In this document: in pieces, positions 1 through 8,546 of the stretch
Layout of the letters: each line of letters starts with the position of its first letter
How positions within the stretch are numbered: position 1 is the first letter of the stretch
Assembly (NCBI RefSeq): GCF_016899425.1
Contig: NZ_CP045995.1
Location: 620,001-684,000, forward strand
Source of the DNA: Burkholderia sp. MS389
Lineage (GTDB): Bacteria > Pseudomonadota > Gammaproteobacteria > Burkholderiales > Burkholderiaceae
Direction: 5' to 3'
DNA: 64,000 bases
The notes under the pieces: generated by a model
Told to the model about the DNA's origin: nothing
The model's database searches: none
The model's input: the letters and a program-made list of their open reading frames with translations, nothing else
Translations under genes and position numbers: made by a program

Positions 1-214
1 CGTCCCACGAACGCAAGGTGCGCATCATACCGGCAACGGAGGTCGTTTTTTCATCGGATGAATGACTTGTGATGCATTTCGGTGGAATTTACCGCGCCGA
101 GCCCGCCGGGTGAGGACGAAAACGCGAGGGCGCGGCGCGGTGCGGAATGGCGGCGGGCCGATTCGCTGCGCCCCTCCGCGGCGCACCGCCGGTACGGACA
201 TACGCCACCGCGCG

Positions 215-649
215 TTACTTCGCCCGCTCATGCTCCCCCATCCCGATCGCCTTGTAGTCGTATGTCGGGTAGAACTCCGTGCGGTACGCGCCCCAGGCCG
301 TATCCTCGAGCACACGATTGACCTCGCGCACCCGCGACGCCGGCAGCCGCAGCACGACGATCTGCCCGACTCCCATCGTCACCGTCCAGCTCACCACCTC
401 GACGCCCGGCGGCGGAAACGCCTTGTAGAACCCCTGCTTCGCAAGCTGCGCATTCAACTCGGCGAGCGGGCGCGACTGGTCGTGTTTCAGGAACACGGTC
501 AGCAGCACCGCGTTGTCGGGCGTTGCGACAGCCGTGCCGGCCGGCACCGTCGACGTCTGGCCGATGGCCGCTGCGCTGCACACCGCGGCGGCCGCCAGCG
601 CAGCGGCAATCACGAACGTTCGAATCGGAAAATGCGGGAATACGGTCAT
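215..649 (-). CDS. small exported protein of unknown function
   Basis: The predicted product has 144 residues. I chose the ATG at 649 because a GGAG sits 7 bases upstream and because it gives a clean signal peptide: a short N-terminus followed by an alanine-rich hydrophobic stretch (about residues 9-27), with likely cleavage after the Ala run near residue 28. A longer reading frame to 739 would put arginine-rich sequence before the signal and is unlikely. The mature part is about 115 residues with no cysteine and no motif I recognise. It contains a segment resembling a conserved periplasmic fold with alternating beta strands (VEVVSWTVTMGVGQIVVLRL). The gene lies just downstream of the LysR gene in the same direction. 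Function unknown; periplasmic location is inferred from the signal peptide. Confidence 0.75.
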   Translation of the reverse strand: MTVFPHFPIRTFVIAAALAAAAVCSAAAIGQTSTVPAGTAVATPDNAVLLTVFLKHDQSRPLAELNAQLAKQGFYKAFPPPGVEVVSWTVTMGVGQIVVLRLPASRVREVNRVLEDTAWGAYRTEFYPTYDYKAIGMGEHERAK

Positions 650-728
650 CACGCGACTCCATGGCTTCGTGGGGGGAGCCGCCATCATGCGCCGCCGGGT
701 CCATTGCTGCAGCGAGCGGCCGACGCGC

Positions 729-1643
729 TTACGCCGCACCCGCGCCTTCGCGCTCGCGCAGCACGTCGATGAACGCGCGCAGCTTGGCCGGCATGTGCTT
801 GCGATTCACGTAGTACAGCCACATCGGCGGCAGCGTGCGGCACGCGCCCGGCAGCACCTCGACGAGCGTGCCGTCGCGCAGGTCCTGCTCGATCCGCTCG
901 CGCACGAACGCGAACGCGATGCCGACACCGGCGCGCGCCGCGTCGATCACCGCATCGTCGTCGTTCGTCACGAACACGCCGTCCGGATCGAGATCGACGT
1001 CGCGTCGCCCGTCGCGCAGCAGCCATTTATGCAGGCGTCCGCTTTCCGAGAACCGGAAACGGACGCACGCATGATGCTCGAGCTGCGCAATCGATTCCGG
1101 CGCACCGTACCGCGCCAGATAGCCGGGCGACGCGACCAGTGCACACGTCAGCGCAGGCGCGATCCGCACGCCGATCATGCCCGGCTGCAATCGATCGGCC
1201 AGGCGAATCCCCGCGTCGAAGCCGTCCTTCGCGATGTCGACGAGTTCGTTCTCGTAGCGAATTTCGAGCCGGACTTTCGGATAGCGCTCGCGGAACGTGG
1301 CGAGCACCGGCGCGATCACGAGCAAGCGCGCGAGCGGCAGCGCGGTCACGCGCAACAGCCCGTTCGGCTCGCTGCGCGCATCCTTCAGTTCGTCCCGTGC
1401 CTGCATGACCTGCCGGTATGCCGGCTCGGTCTGCCGCCGGTAGCGTTGGCCGGCTTCGGTGAGGCTCACGCCGCGCGTGCTGCGGTTGAACAGCTTCACG
1501 TTCAGCTCGCCCTCGAGCTGCCCGATCGCCAGGCTGACGGCCGCCGGCGTCAGGCCGAGCGCGGCGGCGGCCCGCGTGAAGTTGCCGGCCGTCGCGACGG
1601 TCATGAACACGTGCAGGCCGGCCATCGGATCGCGTCTGCTCAT
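729..1643 (-). CDS. LysR-family transcriptional regulator
   Basis: 304 residues, the usual length of a LysR regulator. The winged helix-turn-helix is at about residues 8-65, with the typical pattern of an FTRAAAALGLTPAAVSLAIGQLE helix pair followed by LFNRSTRGVSLTEAG. The rest is a periplasmic-binding-like effector domain. The sequence resembles the CrgA/DmlR-type subgroup, which usually acts on oxidoreductase genes. It is divergent from the GlcG/HbpS and SDR pair starting at 1749, with a 105-bp gap between, the classic arrangement for a LysR regulator controlling its divergent neighbours. The inducer cannot be read from the sequence. Confidence 0.93.
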   Translation of the reverse strand: MSRRDPMAGLHVFMTVATAGNFTRAAAALGLTPAAVSLAIGQLEGELNVKLFNRSTRGVSLTEAGQRYRRQTEPAYRQVMQARDELKDARSEPNGLLRVTALPLARLLVIAPVLATFRERYPKVRLEIRYENELVDIAKDGFDAGIRLADRLQPGMIGVRIAPALTCALVASPGYLARYGAPESIAQLEHHACVRFRFSESGRLHKWLLRDGRRDVDLDPDGVFVTNDDDAVIDAARAGVGIAFAFVRERIEQDLRDGTLVEVLPGACRTLPPMWLYYVNRKHMPAKLRAFIDVLREREGAGAA

Positions 1644-1748
1644 CGTCTGTTCATCATTAGAAAAACTTGAAACTGCTTCGAGCGGAATACGGATTCTCCC
1701 ATATACCGCAACTGCCTACACTGGCGCTGTCGTTCCTCGGAGCCTCGC

Positions 1749-2192
1749 ATGAACCCGCTCACTGCCTCACTTCCGCTGCCGCTCGCCGTCGCCCGCCGCA
1801 CGATTGACGCTGCGCTCGCGCATGCCGCGTCGCTGCAGGTGGCCGGCGTCGCGATCGCCGTCGTCGATGCCGGCGCGAACCTGCTCGCGTTCGTGCGCAC
1901 CGACGACTGTTTTCTCGGCGCGATCGACCTCGCGCAGCGCAAGGCGCTGACGTCCGTCCGCTTTCGCACGTCGACCGGTGCGCTGGGTGCGATGTCGGGC
2001 GACGGTCCGCTGCGCGGCATCGAACACAGTCACGGCGGCCTGGTCACGTTCGGCGGCGGCGAGCCGCTCGTCGACGGCGACGGGCGCTGCGTCGGCGCGA
2101 TCGGCATCTCGGGCGGCAGCGTCGACGAAGACGCCGCGATCGCGCAGCACTGCCGCGACCTTTTTCAGGCAACCCTTCACTCCACGAGGTAA
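1749..2192 (+). CDS. GlcG/HbpS-family heme-degrading-domain protein
   Basis: 147 residues covering one GlcG/HbpS (DUF336) domain. The family pattern is visible: an N-terminal helix with AR..IDAALAHA, then VAIAVVDAGANLLAF, then a glycine-rich GAIGISGGSVDEDAAIAQ near the C-terminus. Members bind heme or small acids, or act as accessory proteins beside oxidoreductases. No signal peptide is seen, so it is likely cytoplasmic. It is followed after only 4 bp by the SDR gene and was probably transcribed with it; the LysR gene upstream is the likely regulator. A weak promoter candidate is TTCTCC-17-TACACT ending near 1722. The substrate is unknown. Confidence 0.85.
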   Translation: MNPLTASLPLPLAVARRTIDAALAHAASLQVAGVAIAVVDAGANLLAFVRTDDCFLGAIDLAQRKALTSVRFRTSTGALGAMSGDGPLRGIEHSHGGLVTFGGGEPLVDGDGRCVGAIGISGGSVDEDAAIAQHCRDLFQATLHSTR

Positions 2193-2196
2193 GCAC

Positions 2197-2973
2197 ATGA
2201 CACGGAAACGCATCTTCATCACCGGCGCGGGCACCGGCTTCGGCCGCGAAGTCGCGCTGCGGCTCGCCGAACGCGGCCACGACGTGACGGCCGGCGTGCG
2301 CACGGCCGTCGAGATCGACGCCCTGACGGACGCCGCCGCGCAGCGCGACACCGCGTTGCGCGCGGTGAAGCTCGACGTCACGTCGGCCTACGATCGCGCG
2401 CGCGCCGCCGAACTCGACATCGACGTGCTCGTGAACAACGCGGGCGTCGGCGAAGCCGGCGCGCTCGTCGACCTGCCGATCGAGATCGTGCGCGAGCTGT
2501 TCGACGTGAACGTGTTCGGGCCGCTCGAACTCACGCAGCAGATCGCACGCGGGATGCTCGCGCGCAAACGCGGCAAGATCGTGTTCGTGTCGTCGATCGC
2601 GGGGTTGATCACGGGGCCGTTCACCGGCGCGTACTGCGCGTCGAAGCACGCGGTCGAATCGGTGGCCGAGGCGATGCACGCGGAGCTGGCGCCGCACGGC
2701 ATCCGCGTCGCTGTCGTGAACCCGGGCCCGTATCGCACCGGCTTCAACGACCGGATGATGGAAACGACGCGGCGCTGGCACGATCCGGCCGTGCATACCG
2801 TGACGCCCGAGCGGTTGACGTTCCCGCTCGAACAGCACGACCCGGAGGAAATGATCGCGAAGATGGTCGACGTGATCGACAGCGACGGCGGCGCGTTCCG
2901 CAACCTGCTGCCGGCCTCGTCGGAAGCGTTCGTGCGCGCCGAGCAGGCGCGTGCGTGGGAACGGCAGCAATAA
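2197..2973 (+). CDS. short-chain dehydrogenase/reductase (SDR)
   Basis: 258 residues, a classical SDR. The cofactor loop TGAGTGFG is at residues 8-15, the NNAG structural motif near residue 75, a catalytic serine in VFVSSIAG and the catalytic YxxxK as YCASK. The N-terminal loop is followed by VRT rather than a clear acidic residue, so NADPH is somewhat more likely than NADH, but this is inference. I took the ATG at 2197, 4 bp after the GlcG-like gene, with AGGT upstream; the open frame extends further back into the GlcG gene but that part is a shadow. It probably forms an operon with the GlcG-like gene under the divergent LysR regulator. Substrate unknown. Confidence 0.92.
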   Translation: MTRKRIFITGAGTGFGREVALRLAERGHDVTAGVRTAVEIDALTDAAAQRDTALRAVKLDVTSAYDRARAAELDIDVLVNNAGVGEAGALVDLPIEIVRELFDVNVFGPLELTQQIARGMLARKRGKIVFVSSIAGLITGPFTGAYCASKHAVESVAEAMHAELAPHGIRVAVVNPGPYRTGFNDRMMETTRRWHDPAVHTVTPERLTFPLEQHDPEEMIAKMVDVIDSDGGAFRNLLPASSEAFVRAEQARAWERQQ

Positions 2974-2997
2974 GAAACGCCAATGAGATGAAAGGCC

Positions 2998-3037
2998 GGG
3001 GGCTGTTTGAATGTGTCAGGGTCCTCAAACAGCTCCC
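2998..3037 (+). terminator. hairpin between convergent SDR and tssL genes
   Basis: A 13-base left arm (GGGGGCTGTTTGA, 2998-3010) pairs with a right arm at 3025-3037 (TCAAACAGCTCCC) with one mismatch, leaving a 14-base loop. It begins 25 bp after the SDR stop and lies 142 bp before the end of the opposing tssL gene. No T-run follows on either strand, so it is either a weak bidirectional terminator or an RNA-end stabiliser. Part of its loop (GTCAGGG, 3015-3021) can instead pair with CCCTGAC near 3048-3054, so two exclusive folds are possible. Confidence 0.45.
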
Positions 3038-3178
3038 ACTACATGAGCCCCTGACTTCTCCCTCCCTCGGCGAGAAGGTAGTCGGTGACTGGGCCCGCGA
3101 ACACGGCTGTGCCCGTGATCTTGCTGGACATGCACTCGTCGCCTGCTCAGGGCTGAAATTGTCGCTCGCAATCGAACG

Positions 3179-4393
3179 TCAATTCGTAATGGTCACTTCG
3201 ACACGACGATTTCTCGCCCTTCCGGACGCGGTAACGTTGTCCGCCAGCGAATCGGCATCGCCATTTCCCTCGACGATGATGCGCGGCGCCGGCACGCCTG
3301 CCGCAGCGAGAATCTGGGCGACGTGCCGGGCACGTGCTTCGGAAAGCGCGTAGTTGGATGCTTGACGTGCCGAACTGATCGGTGTGCTGTCCGCATATCC
3401 TGCCACTCGGACGGTCGCGTCCTTGGTCACGGTCGCGATTTCCCGGCCTGCCGAAGCCGCGACCGAAGCGCCCCACGGCGCGACCGTTGCGTCGCCGGGC
3501 CCAAACATTCCGCTGAATCGGAGCGTCACCGCATGGCGCCCGGCGTCGCGAATCAGTTCGACATTCCCTGCCGCGACTTCATCGCGCAGCCGCAGTTCCA
3601 GATTGCGAACCAGTGCATCGAGCGTCGACGCCGGTCGCCTCGATTTCGCGTGAACCCACCGGTCCACCGCGGCGTAGCCCCCGGCCCCCAGCAATAACGC
3701 GACGGCGAGACCTCCGGCGAACCTCGCTCGCGATCGACGCACCGAAACGGGACGTACCCACGGATCGACCGTCTGTCGCTGACGTTTCGGCGGCTTGCTG
3801 ACGCGATTCACGCCGTGTCCCCCCGTCGTGACCACGTCGTGTACGTGTTCGCGAATGACCTGCAGGCGCTTTTGCCCCCCGGCTTCAAACCGGTAGCGCC
3901 CACGAAAGCCGAGATCGAGTACGTTCTGGTATAGCTCGATCAGATCGAGGTTCGCACGCGGATCGCGCATTGTCTCGTCGATCAGTCGGAAAACACGGTC
4001 GCCGCCCTGACGATCATGTCCGAACGCACTCGCCAGGCAGTTGTCCTGCCATTCGACGCCGGTTGCTTCGCCCTTTCCCCAAGACGTCTGCATCGCCGCC
4101 TCGTCGAGCGCGGAGCACAGACAATAGCTTGCGGAACGGACATGCTCGGGTCGGACCGGGAGCGCATTGCAGATCCAGGTAAAGAGGCGAACTTCGTGCC
4201 CCAGCCATCGACGCCGCGGTGCGATCGCATCGGCATCGAGCGTTTCCGGCGTATCGGCCAACGCCTGCAACAGGACGCGCGACGCTTCGAGTAGCGGGTT
4301 GATCGCTTGCCGGGCAGCCTCGAGACGTGCGGCAACAGGCAGCGACGCCACAGCCCTTGCGTCACCCTGCGGGCAAGATGTCGAAAGAGTCAT
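3179..4393 (-). CDS. tssL: T6SS membrane-complex protein TssL (second copy) with OmpA-like domain
   Basis: 404 residues. Residues about 30-200 are the DotU/TssL cytoplasmic helical domain, recognisable by the conserved ASYCLCSALDEAA...TSWG segment and the LGFRGRYR block. A single transmembrane helix follows at about 228-248. The C-terminal 130 residues form an OmpA-like peptidoglycan-binding domain: GYADSTPIS, then SNYALSEARA and a closing NVTASGRARNRRVE. TssL joins TssM and TssJ in the envelope-spanning complex; the OmpA domain is expected to anchor it to peptidoglycan. It lies 18 bp downstream of tssM and is the last gene of the leftward T6SS run. A different tssL lies on the other side of tssM (8547-9809), so this is a paralogue rather than an assembly duplicate. 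Confidence 0.93.
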   Translation of the reverse strand: MTLSTSCPQGDARAVASLPVAARLEAARQAINPLLEASRVLLQALADTPETLDADAIAPRRRWLGHEVRLFTWICNALPVRPEHVRSASYCLCSALDEAAMQTSWGKGEATGVEWQDNCLASAFGHDRQGGDRVFRLIDETMRDPRANLDLIELYQNVLDLGFRGRYRFEAGGQKRLQVIREHVHDVVTTGGHGVNRVSKPPKRQRQTVDPWVRPVSVRRSRARFAGGLAVALLLGAGGYAAVDRWVHAKSRRPASTLDALVRNLELRLRDEVAAGNVELIRDAGRHAVTLRFSGMFGPGDATVAPWGASVAASAGREIATVTKDATVRVAGYADSTPISSARQASNYALSEARARHVAQILAAAGVPAPRIIVEGNGDADSLADNVTASGRARNRRVEVTITN

Positions 4394-4411
4394 CGATCGA
4401 TTCCTTCCGAT

Positions 4412-7400
4412 TCAGCGGGAGGCGCTTTCCGTGCTCGCCGGCAACATGCCTCGCGGCAACCCCGGCGGCGGGCCGCTGTCCGGCAGGTTGAACGTCGACA
4501 TCGTGCTGGGACACCGGAAGGTCTTCAGCACGTCGCTCGTGAGCGGATTCGCGACGCTCCCGGCGCTTACGACGTCGAGCGCCGCTTGTCGACCGTCGAA
4601 ACTGAACGCGATGCGCGTACGGCCCGGCGTCGCCGTGTCCACCACGCGACCTTTCTGGAGCAGGCGCATCAACGCCCACGGTCCGTCCGCTGCGATCGTC
4701 GACGTGTCCGGCCGAATCCGCGGGCTGGCCGTGATTTCCGTGTGGACGCCACCGCGCGGCCCCGGCCACGTGACCGTGAAAGGCGCGACCGGACCGTGTT
4801 GATAGAGCGCAGTCTGTCCGTCGATGTCGAGCGACAGACTCATGATCGTCGGGTCAAGCTCGGGAATCCGGATGTCGGCCTTCCATGTCAGTTGCTTGTG
4901 GCCGGGATCGTTGAAAAAGACATCGCGAATGGCCTTCGCATGCTCGAACGGCTCCAGGTCCGGCCCCCGCATGGGTTCGGCTGCGCCAGGCAGCGTCCGG
5001 TAGCGCCACGGCTTCGCGGCCGTGTCGACGAACGGGGCAAGCGTTTTCGTGAAGAAGTCGTCGATCAAGCCGCCCTGCGCAAATACCCGCGTGAAATCGT
5101 CGATGCCGACGTCCCGCGTGCTGTCCGGTGAAAACGGATAGTTGCCCTCGACGATCAGCCGGCACGTATCGCCGACCACCGCCTGCATCTGGCGCGACAG
5201 CAGGTGGCCAATCCCCTGATTGACTTCGCGCGAGCCGTCGGCCGAGAGCTGCAGCAATACCGCGCGGAACGGCGCGGGCATCGTGTCGGCCGTCATTTTC
5301 AATTTCGCGGCGACGTCGCTCGCCGGTGGCATGCTGTTGTTCGACAACGCATTGTCGGCGACGGTGAGCGCCGTGTAATAGTCGTTCAGCAGGTTGGTGA
5401 CGCCATCCAGCCCCGTCTTGTCCGCCCGCGCGGCGACAGGCTGCGTATCGGACTGCGCATCCACGCTCCCCGTCACGACCTCGCGCAGCGCCGCGAAGTG
5501 ATTGTCGACGAGTTCCCGTTCAACGCGCTCCGACGCCCGAATACCCGACGCCTTGTCCGCCTTCTGATTGAGCTGGTCGGCGGCCCGCTGCAGCAGCGAA
5601 CCGTCCGACGCAGCGAGCGGCTGCGTGAGCGTCGTCTCGCGCACGGCCGCGCGGGCCAGCCGCACGAGCGGCGAATCGGGCGCCGCGAAGCTGCGCAGCA
5701 CCTTCAGATTGAACGCAAGGCTCGTACCGCTCACGGTGCGGATGTCGTCGAGAAACGCGTCCCATTGCTGCGCATATTCCATCAGGTATTCGCGGCGGAC
5801 CGCGTCGGTCAACGCATCGTCCGCGCCAGTCGCGCTGCTCACGATCTCAGCCGTTTTTTTTTGAGCCGAATCCGACGAACCCGCCAGATACGAGCGCCCC
5901 ATCACCCACGCATCGTCGTCTCGCGCGATTTGCACGAATTCCGGCAATCGCTTGTCGAACAGATTCCGATAGCCTTCGAACGTGAAGAGCCCCGACACGC
6001 CGCGCGACAACGGTGCATCGCTCGCTCGCGTGAACACCGTGCCGGCCTGCGGGCCGATCGCGCGCAGCAACGTAAATTCGTCGGGCGCCTCCTTGAGCAT
6101 GGCTGCCTTCGCGCGCTGGTAAAGGCGATCGGTTGCGTTGCTGCCATCGAGAAACGCGCGCGCCTGCTGCACCAGCGCATCGTTGCGGATGAGCGGCGAC
6201 TGCACCACGCGCGCTCCGGAGAAAAGCTGCTGCACGTGGTCGATCATCGACACACGTCCACCGAAAGCAGCCGCGCTGTCGGTCTTCGCCCAGTCGTCGA
6301 GCACCCAGGCCTTGACGTCATCCGCGTTGAACTTCGCCTTGTCGTACAGCATCAGGTAGACGCGCAGCGCATCGTAGGCGGCCTTCGGGTCCTTGCTGGC
6401 GATCGCCCGGGACATGACGTCTTCCAGGCGGTGCACGATCTGCGGCAGCAACAGGTTGTCCTCCAGCACGTCATACGCATGGCGGCTTTCGGTGGCGATG
6501 TCCGCCGACGTGTAGAGACCGTAGCGCCACGTGCTGTCCGGATTCGACAGGTCCAGACCGGGGAAGGTCGGCAAATCGCGCGCGTCGGTCAGCGTGTCCG
6601 GCACGGCCTCCGGTTTGGGTGCCTTGTAGAGCTGGGTGACGCGCGCCGCAAGCGCCTGCACCTTGCGGTCAACCGCATCGAGATAGTCGCTGTTGTGGCC
6701 GAAGCTCGCGCGGAGTCCGATTGCCAACCACACGAACAACACCAGCGCCAATGTGTGGCCGATCAGGCGCGAGAGGCGGTAACGATATTCCCAGCGCAGG
6801 TTGGGGCTCACCAGATGCGCTTCAGGGAACACGACGCGAGTCAGGAGATCGTGCAAGAAGAAACCCTGATTGCCCTCGGCGCGCGCGGGTGAAACGGGCG
6901 CGTGTTTCTGAGTCGACAGAAGACGTTGAACGACTGTGTTGCGCTTCGCAACGAGCTCGCCATCCCGTTGCCGCGCACTCGTGAAATACACGCCGCGCAA
7001 CGTCGAATGGAGCTGGGTGTCGTCGTAACGCGAATCGAGGAACACGCGGTCGATCATCTCGAGCAGCGGTCCGAGCAGCGCGGCGAACTCCTCGGGCAAC
7101 GCGGCAAGCGATCGGCGCTTGTGCGATTCGTATTCGTCCTGCAAATGCGTATCGATCGAAGCGCTGAGCCGTTGCGCAAGTTCGGCGAGTTCCGTATGGC
7201 AGCGCGCGCGCAGCCCTTGCTTCGCAACGGTTTCCTTGCCATACGGAAGCGCGAAGCCCCATGCCTGCGCCCGCCCCTCGGCTGTCAGCGCGCCGAAATA
7301 CTCGGCGAAGCCTGTCAGACGATCCATCTTCGTGACGACCACATAAACAGGAAAACGAATACCCAGCTCCTGCCTCAGTTCCGCCAGCCGCGCGCGCAAC

Positions 7401-8521
7401 GCGGCAGCCTCCGCCACGCGCGCCTGTTCGTCGGCGCTTGCCAACGTCGCAAGATCGATCGTCAGCAACGCGCCGTTGATCGGTGCGCGAGGACGATGCC
7501 GGCGCAGCATGCCCAGAAATCCGAGCCACTCCGCACGATCCACCTTCTGTCGGCGTTCGCCCGTACCCGGGCCAGGCGACACGACATGGCCGCTGGCCAT
7601 CGACGTTGCAGCGGCTTTCGAGTGCGACGCCTCGTTCTGCTTCTCATCTTCTCCAGCACCATCCGCAGCCGGCTCGGCATCGGCGCCGGCCTTGCCCGGA
7701 ACGCGGGTTGCGGGCTTTCCCGTTTCCTCAGTGGGCGCGCCGACGTCATCAGCCGTCGACGTGCCATGACGCGTGTAGTAGCCGGCCGTGTCGATCAATA
7801 CAGCTTCGTTGGTCAACCACCAGTCCACCGCGGCAGCGTCGCCGACAGGCGTCCCGGCCGCGCGCTGCATCTGCTCGGCAACGGGAAACGCCAACCCGCC
7901 GTTCATCAGTACGCTCGTCTTGCCGGACGCGTGCGAACCGAGCGTGATGTACCAAGGCAGTTCGTACAAATAGCGCTTGCCCTGGAATAGCTTGCCAAGA
8001 CCACGCGCGCCGGTACGCATCGATTGCAGGCGCACGAGCGCGCTCGTCACGATCCCTTCGATTTTCCGCAGGCGGGCTGCAGCGGGCGACTCATTCTTGC
8101 GGCGATCCATGCGCAGCATCTTCTTCATGAACGCATCGTCTTCGCGCATTTTTTGCCACACGCGGACGATCCAGAAGAGGACAAAAGCCGCCACGATCAG
8201 TGCGATCGCGGTGAGTCGGGCCGACACGGGCTCGAACGGCGTTGTATGGCCAAGCGACAGCAGCGGCGCCGCATACCAGATCAGCAGGCACAGCAACGCG
8301 ATGAACACGATGCTCGTCGACACGCCCACGAGCCAGAGCAGCACACCGGCGAGCAACAGCGCGATCAGCAGCACGCGGATGCCGGCGCCGGCGAGCGGCT
8401 TGAGCCCGCCGAACGCGAAAAACGGGCCGACGAACCAGATCACGAGCGAAACGACGATCAGTGCGAGGAACGCGAGGAACTGGCGCGAGGCCAGAAACGA
8501 CAGGAACTGGAACTTCTTCAT
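4412..8521 (-). CDS. tssM: T6SS membrane-complex protein TssM (IcmF family)
   Basis: 1369 residues, somewhat longer than the usual 1150-1300. Hydrophobic segments at about 15-35, 45-90 and 104-121 give the N-terminal membrane region. A cytoplasmic NTPase domain follows with an intact Walker A, GSHASGKT at 195-202, the DTAGYYT switch near 244-250 and a TKMD in place of NKxD, so this TssM probably binds nucleotide. The large periplasmic domain with the IcmF C-terminal region occupies roughly residues 620-1369 and contacts the TssJ lipoprotein. Between the DTAG motif and the next conserved block there is an Ala/Gly/Glu-rich insertion at about 254-325 that looks unstructured. A run of nine adenines on the coding strand (5854-5862) is striking in a GC-rich gene. 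It is bracketed by two different tssL genes. Confidence 0.96.
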   Translation of the reverse strand: MKKFQFLSFLASRQFLAFLALIVVSLVIWFVGPFFAFGGLKPLAGAGIRVLLIALLLAGVLLWLVGVSTSIVFIALLCLLIWYAAPLLSLGHTTPFEPVSARLTAIALIVAAFVLFWIVRVWQKMREDDAFMKKMLRMDRRKNESPAAARLRKIEGIVTSALVRLQSMRTGARGLGKLFQGKRYLYELPWYITLGSHASGKTSVLMNGGLAFPVAEQMQRAAGTPVGDAAAVDWWLTNEAVLIDTAGYYTRHGTSTADDVGAPTEETGKPATRVPGKAGADAEPAADGAGEDEKQNEASHSKAAATSMASGHVVSPGPGTGERRQKVDRAEWLGFLGMLRRHRPRAPINGALLTIDLATLASADEQARVAEAAALRARLAELRQELGIRFPVYVVVTKMDRLTGFAEYFGALTAEGRAQAWGFALPYGKETVAKQGLRARCHTELAELAQRLSASIDTHLQDEYESHKRRSLAALPEEFAALLGPLLEMIDRVFLDSRYDDTQLHSTLRGVYFTSARQRDGELVAKRNTVVQRLLSTQKHAPVSPARAEGNQGFFLHDLLTRVVFPEAHLVSPNLRWEYRYRLSRLIGHTLALVLFVWLAIGLRASFGHNSDYLDAVDRKVQALAARVTQLYKAPKPEAVPDTLTDARDLPTFPGLDLSNPDSTWRYGLYTSADIATESRHAYDVLEDNLLLPQIVHRLEDVMSRAIASKDPKAAYDALRVYLMLYDKAKFNADDVKAWVLDDWAKTDSAAAFGGRVSMIDHVQQLFSGARVVQSPLIRNDALVQQARAFLDGSNATDRLYQRAKAAMLKEAPDEFTLLRAIGPQAGTVFTRASDAPLSRGVSGLFTFEGYRNLFDKRLPEFVQIARDDDAWVMGRSYLAGSSDSAQKKTAEIVSSATGADDALTDAVRREYLMEYAQQWDAFLDDIRTVSGTSLAFNLKVLRSFAAPDSPLVRLARAAVRETTLTQPLAASDGSLLQRAADQLNQKADKASGIRASERVERELVDNHFAALREVVTGSVDAQSDTQPVAARADKTGLDGVTNLLNDYYTALTVADNALSNNSMPPASDVAAKLKMTADTMPAPFRAVLLQLSADGSREVNQGIGHLLSRQMQAVVGDTCRLIVEGNYPFSPDSTRDVGIDDFTRVFAQGGLIDDFFTKTLAPFVDTAAKPWRYRTLPGAAEPMRGPDLEPFEHAKAIRDVFFNDPGHKQLTWKADIRIPELDPTIMSLSLDIDGQTALYQHGPVAPFTVTWPGPRGGVHTEITASPRIRPDTSTIAADGPWALMRLLQKGRVVDTATPGRTRIAFSFDGRQAALDVVSAGSVANPLTSDVLKTFRCPSTMSTFNLPDSGPPPGLPRGMLPASTESASR

Positions 8522-8546
8522 GTGTTATTCCGGAAACGGATCTGGC

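Noticed and set aside
46..51. T-run near the window start as an intrinsic terminator
   Set aside because: Only a three-base stem (CCG-GCAA-CGG) precedes it, too weak for a terminator.
5204..6892. 562-codon plus-strand frame inside tssM
   Set aside because: Arg/His/Val-rich antisense shadow without a ribosome binding site.
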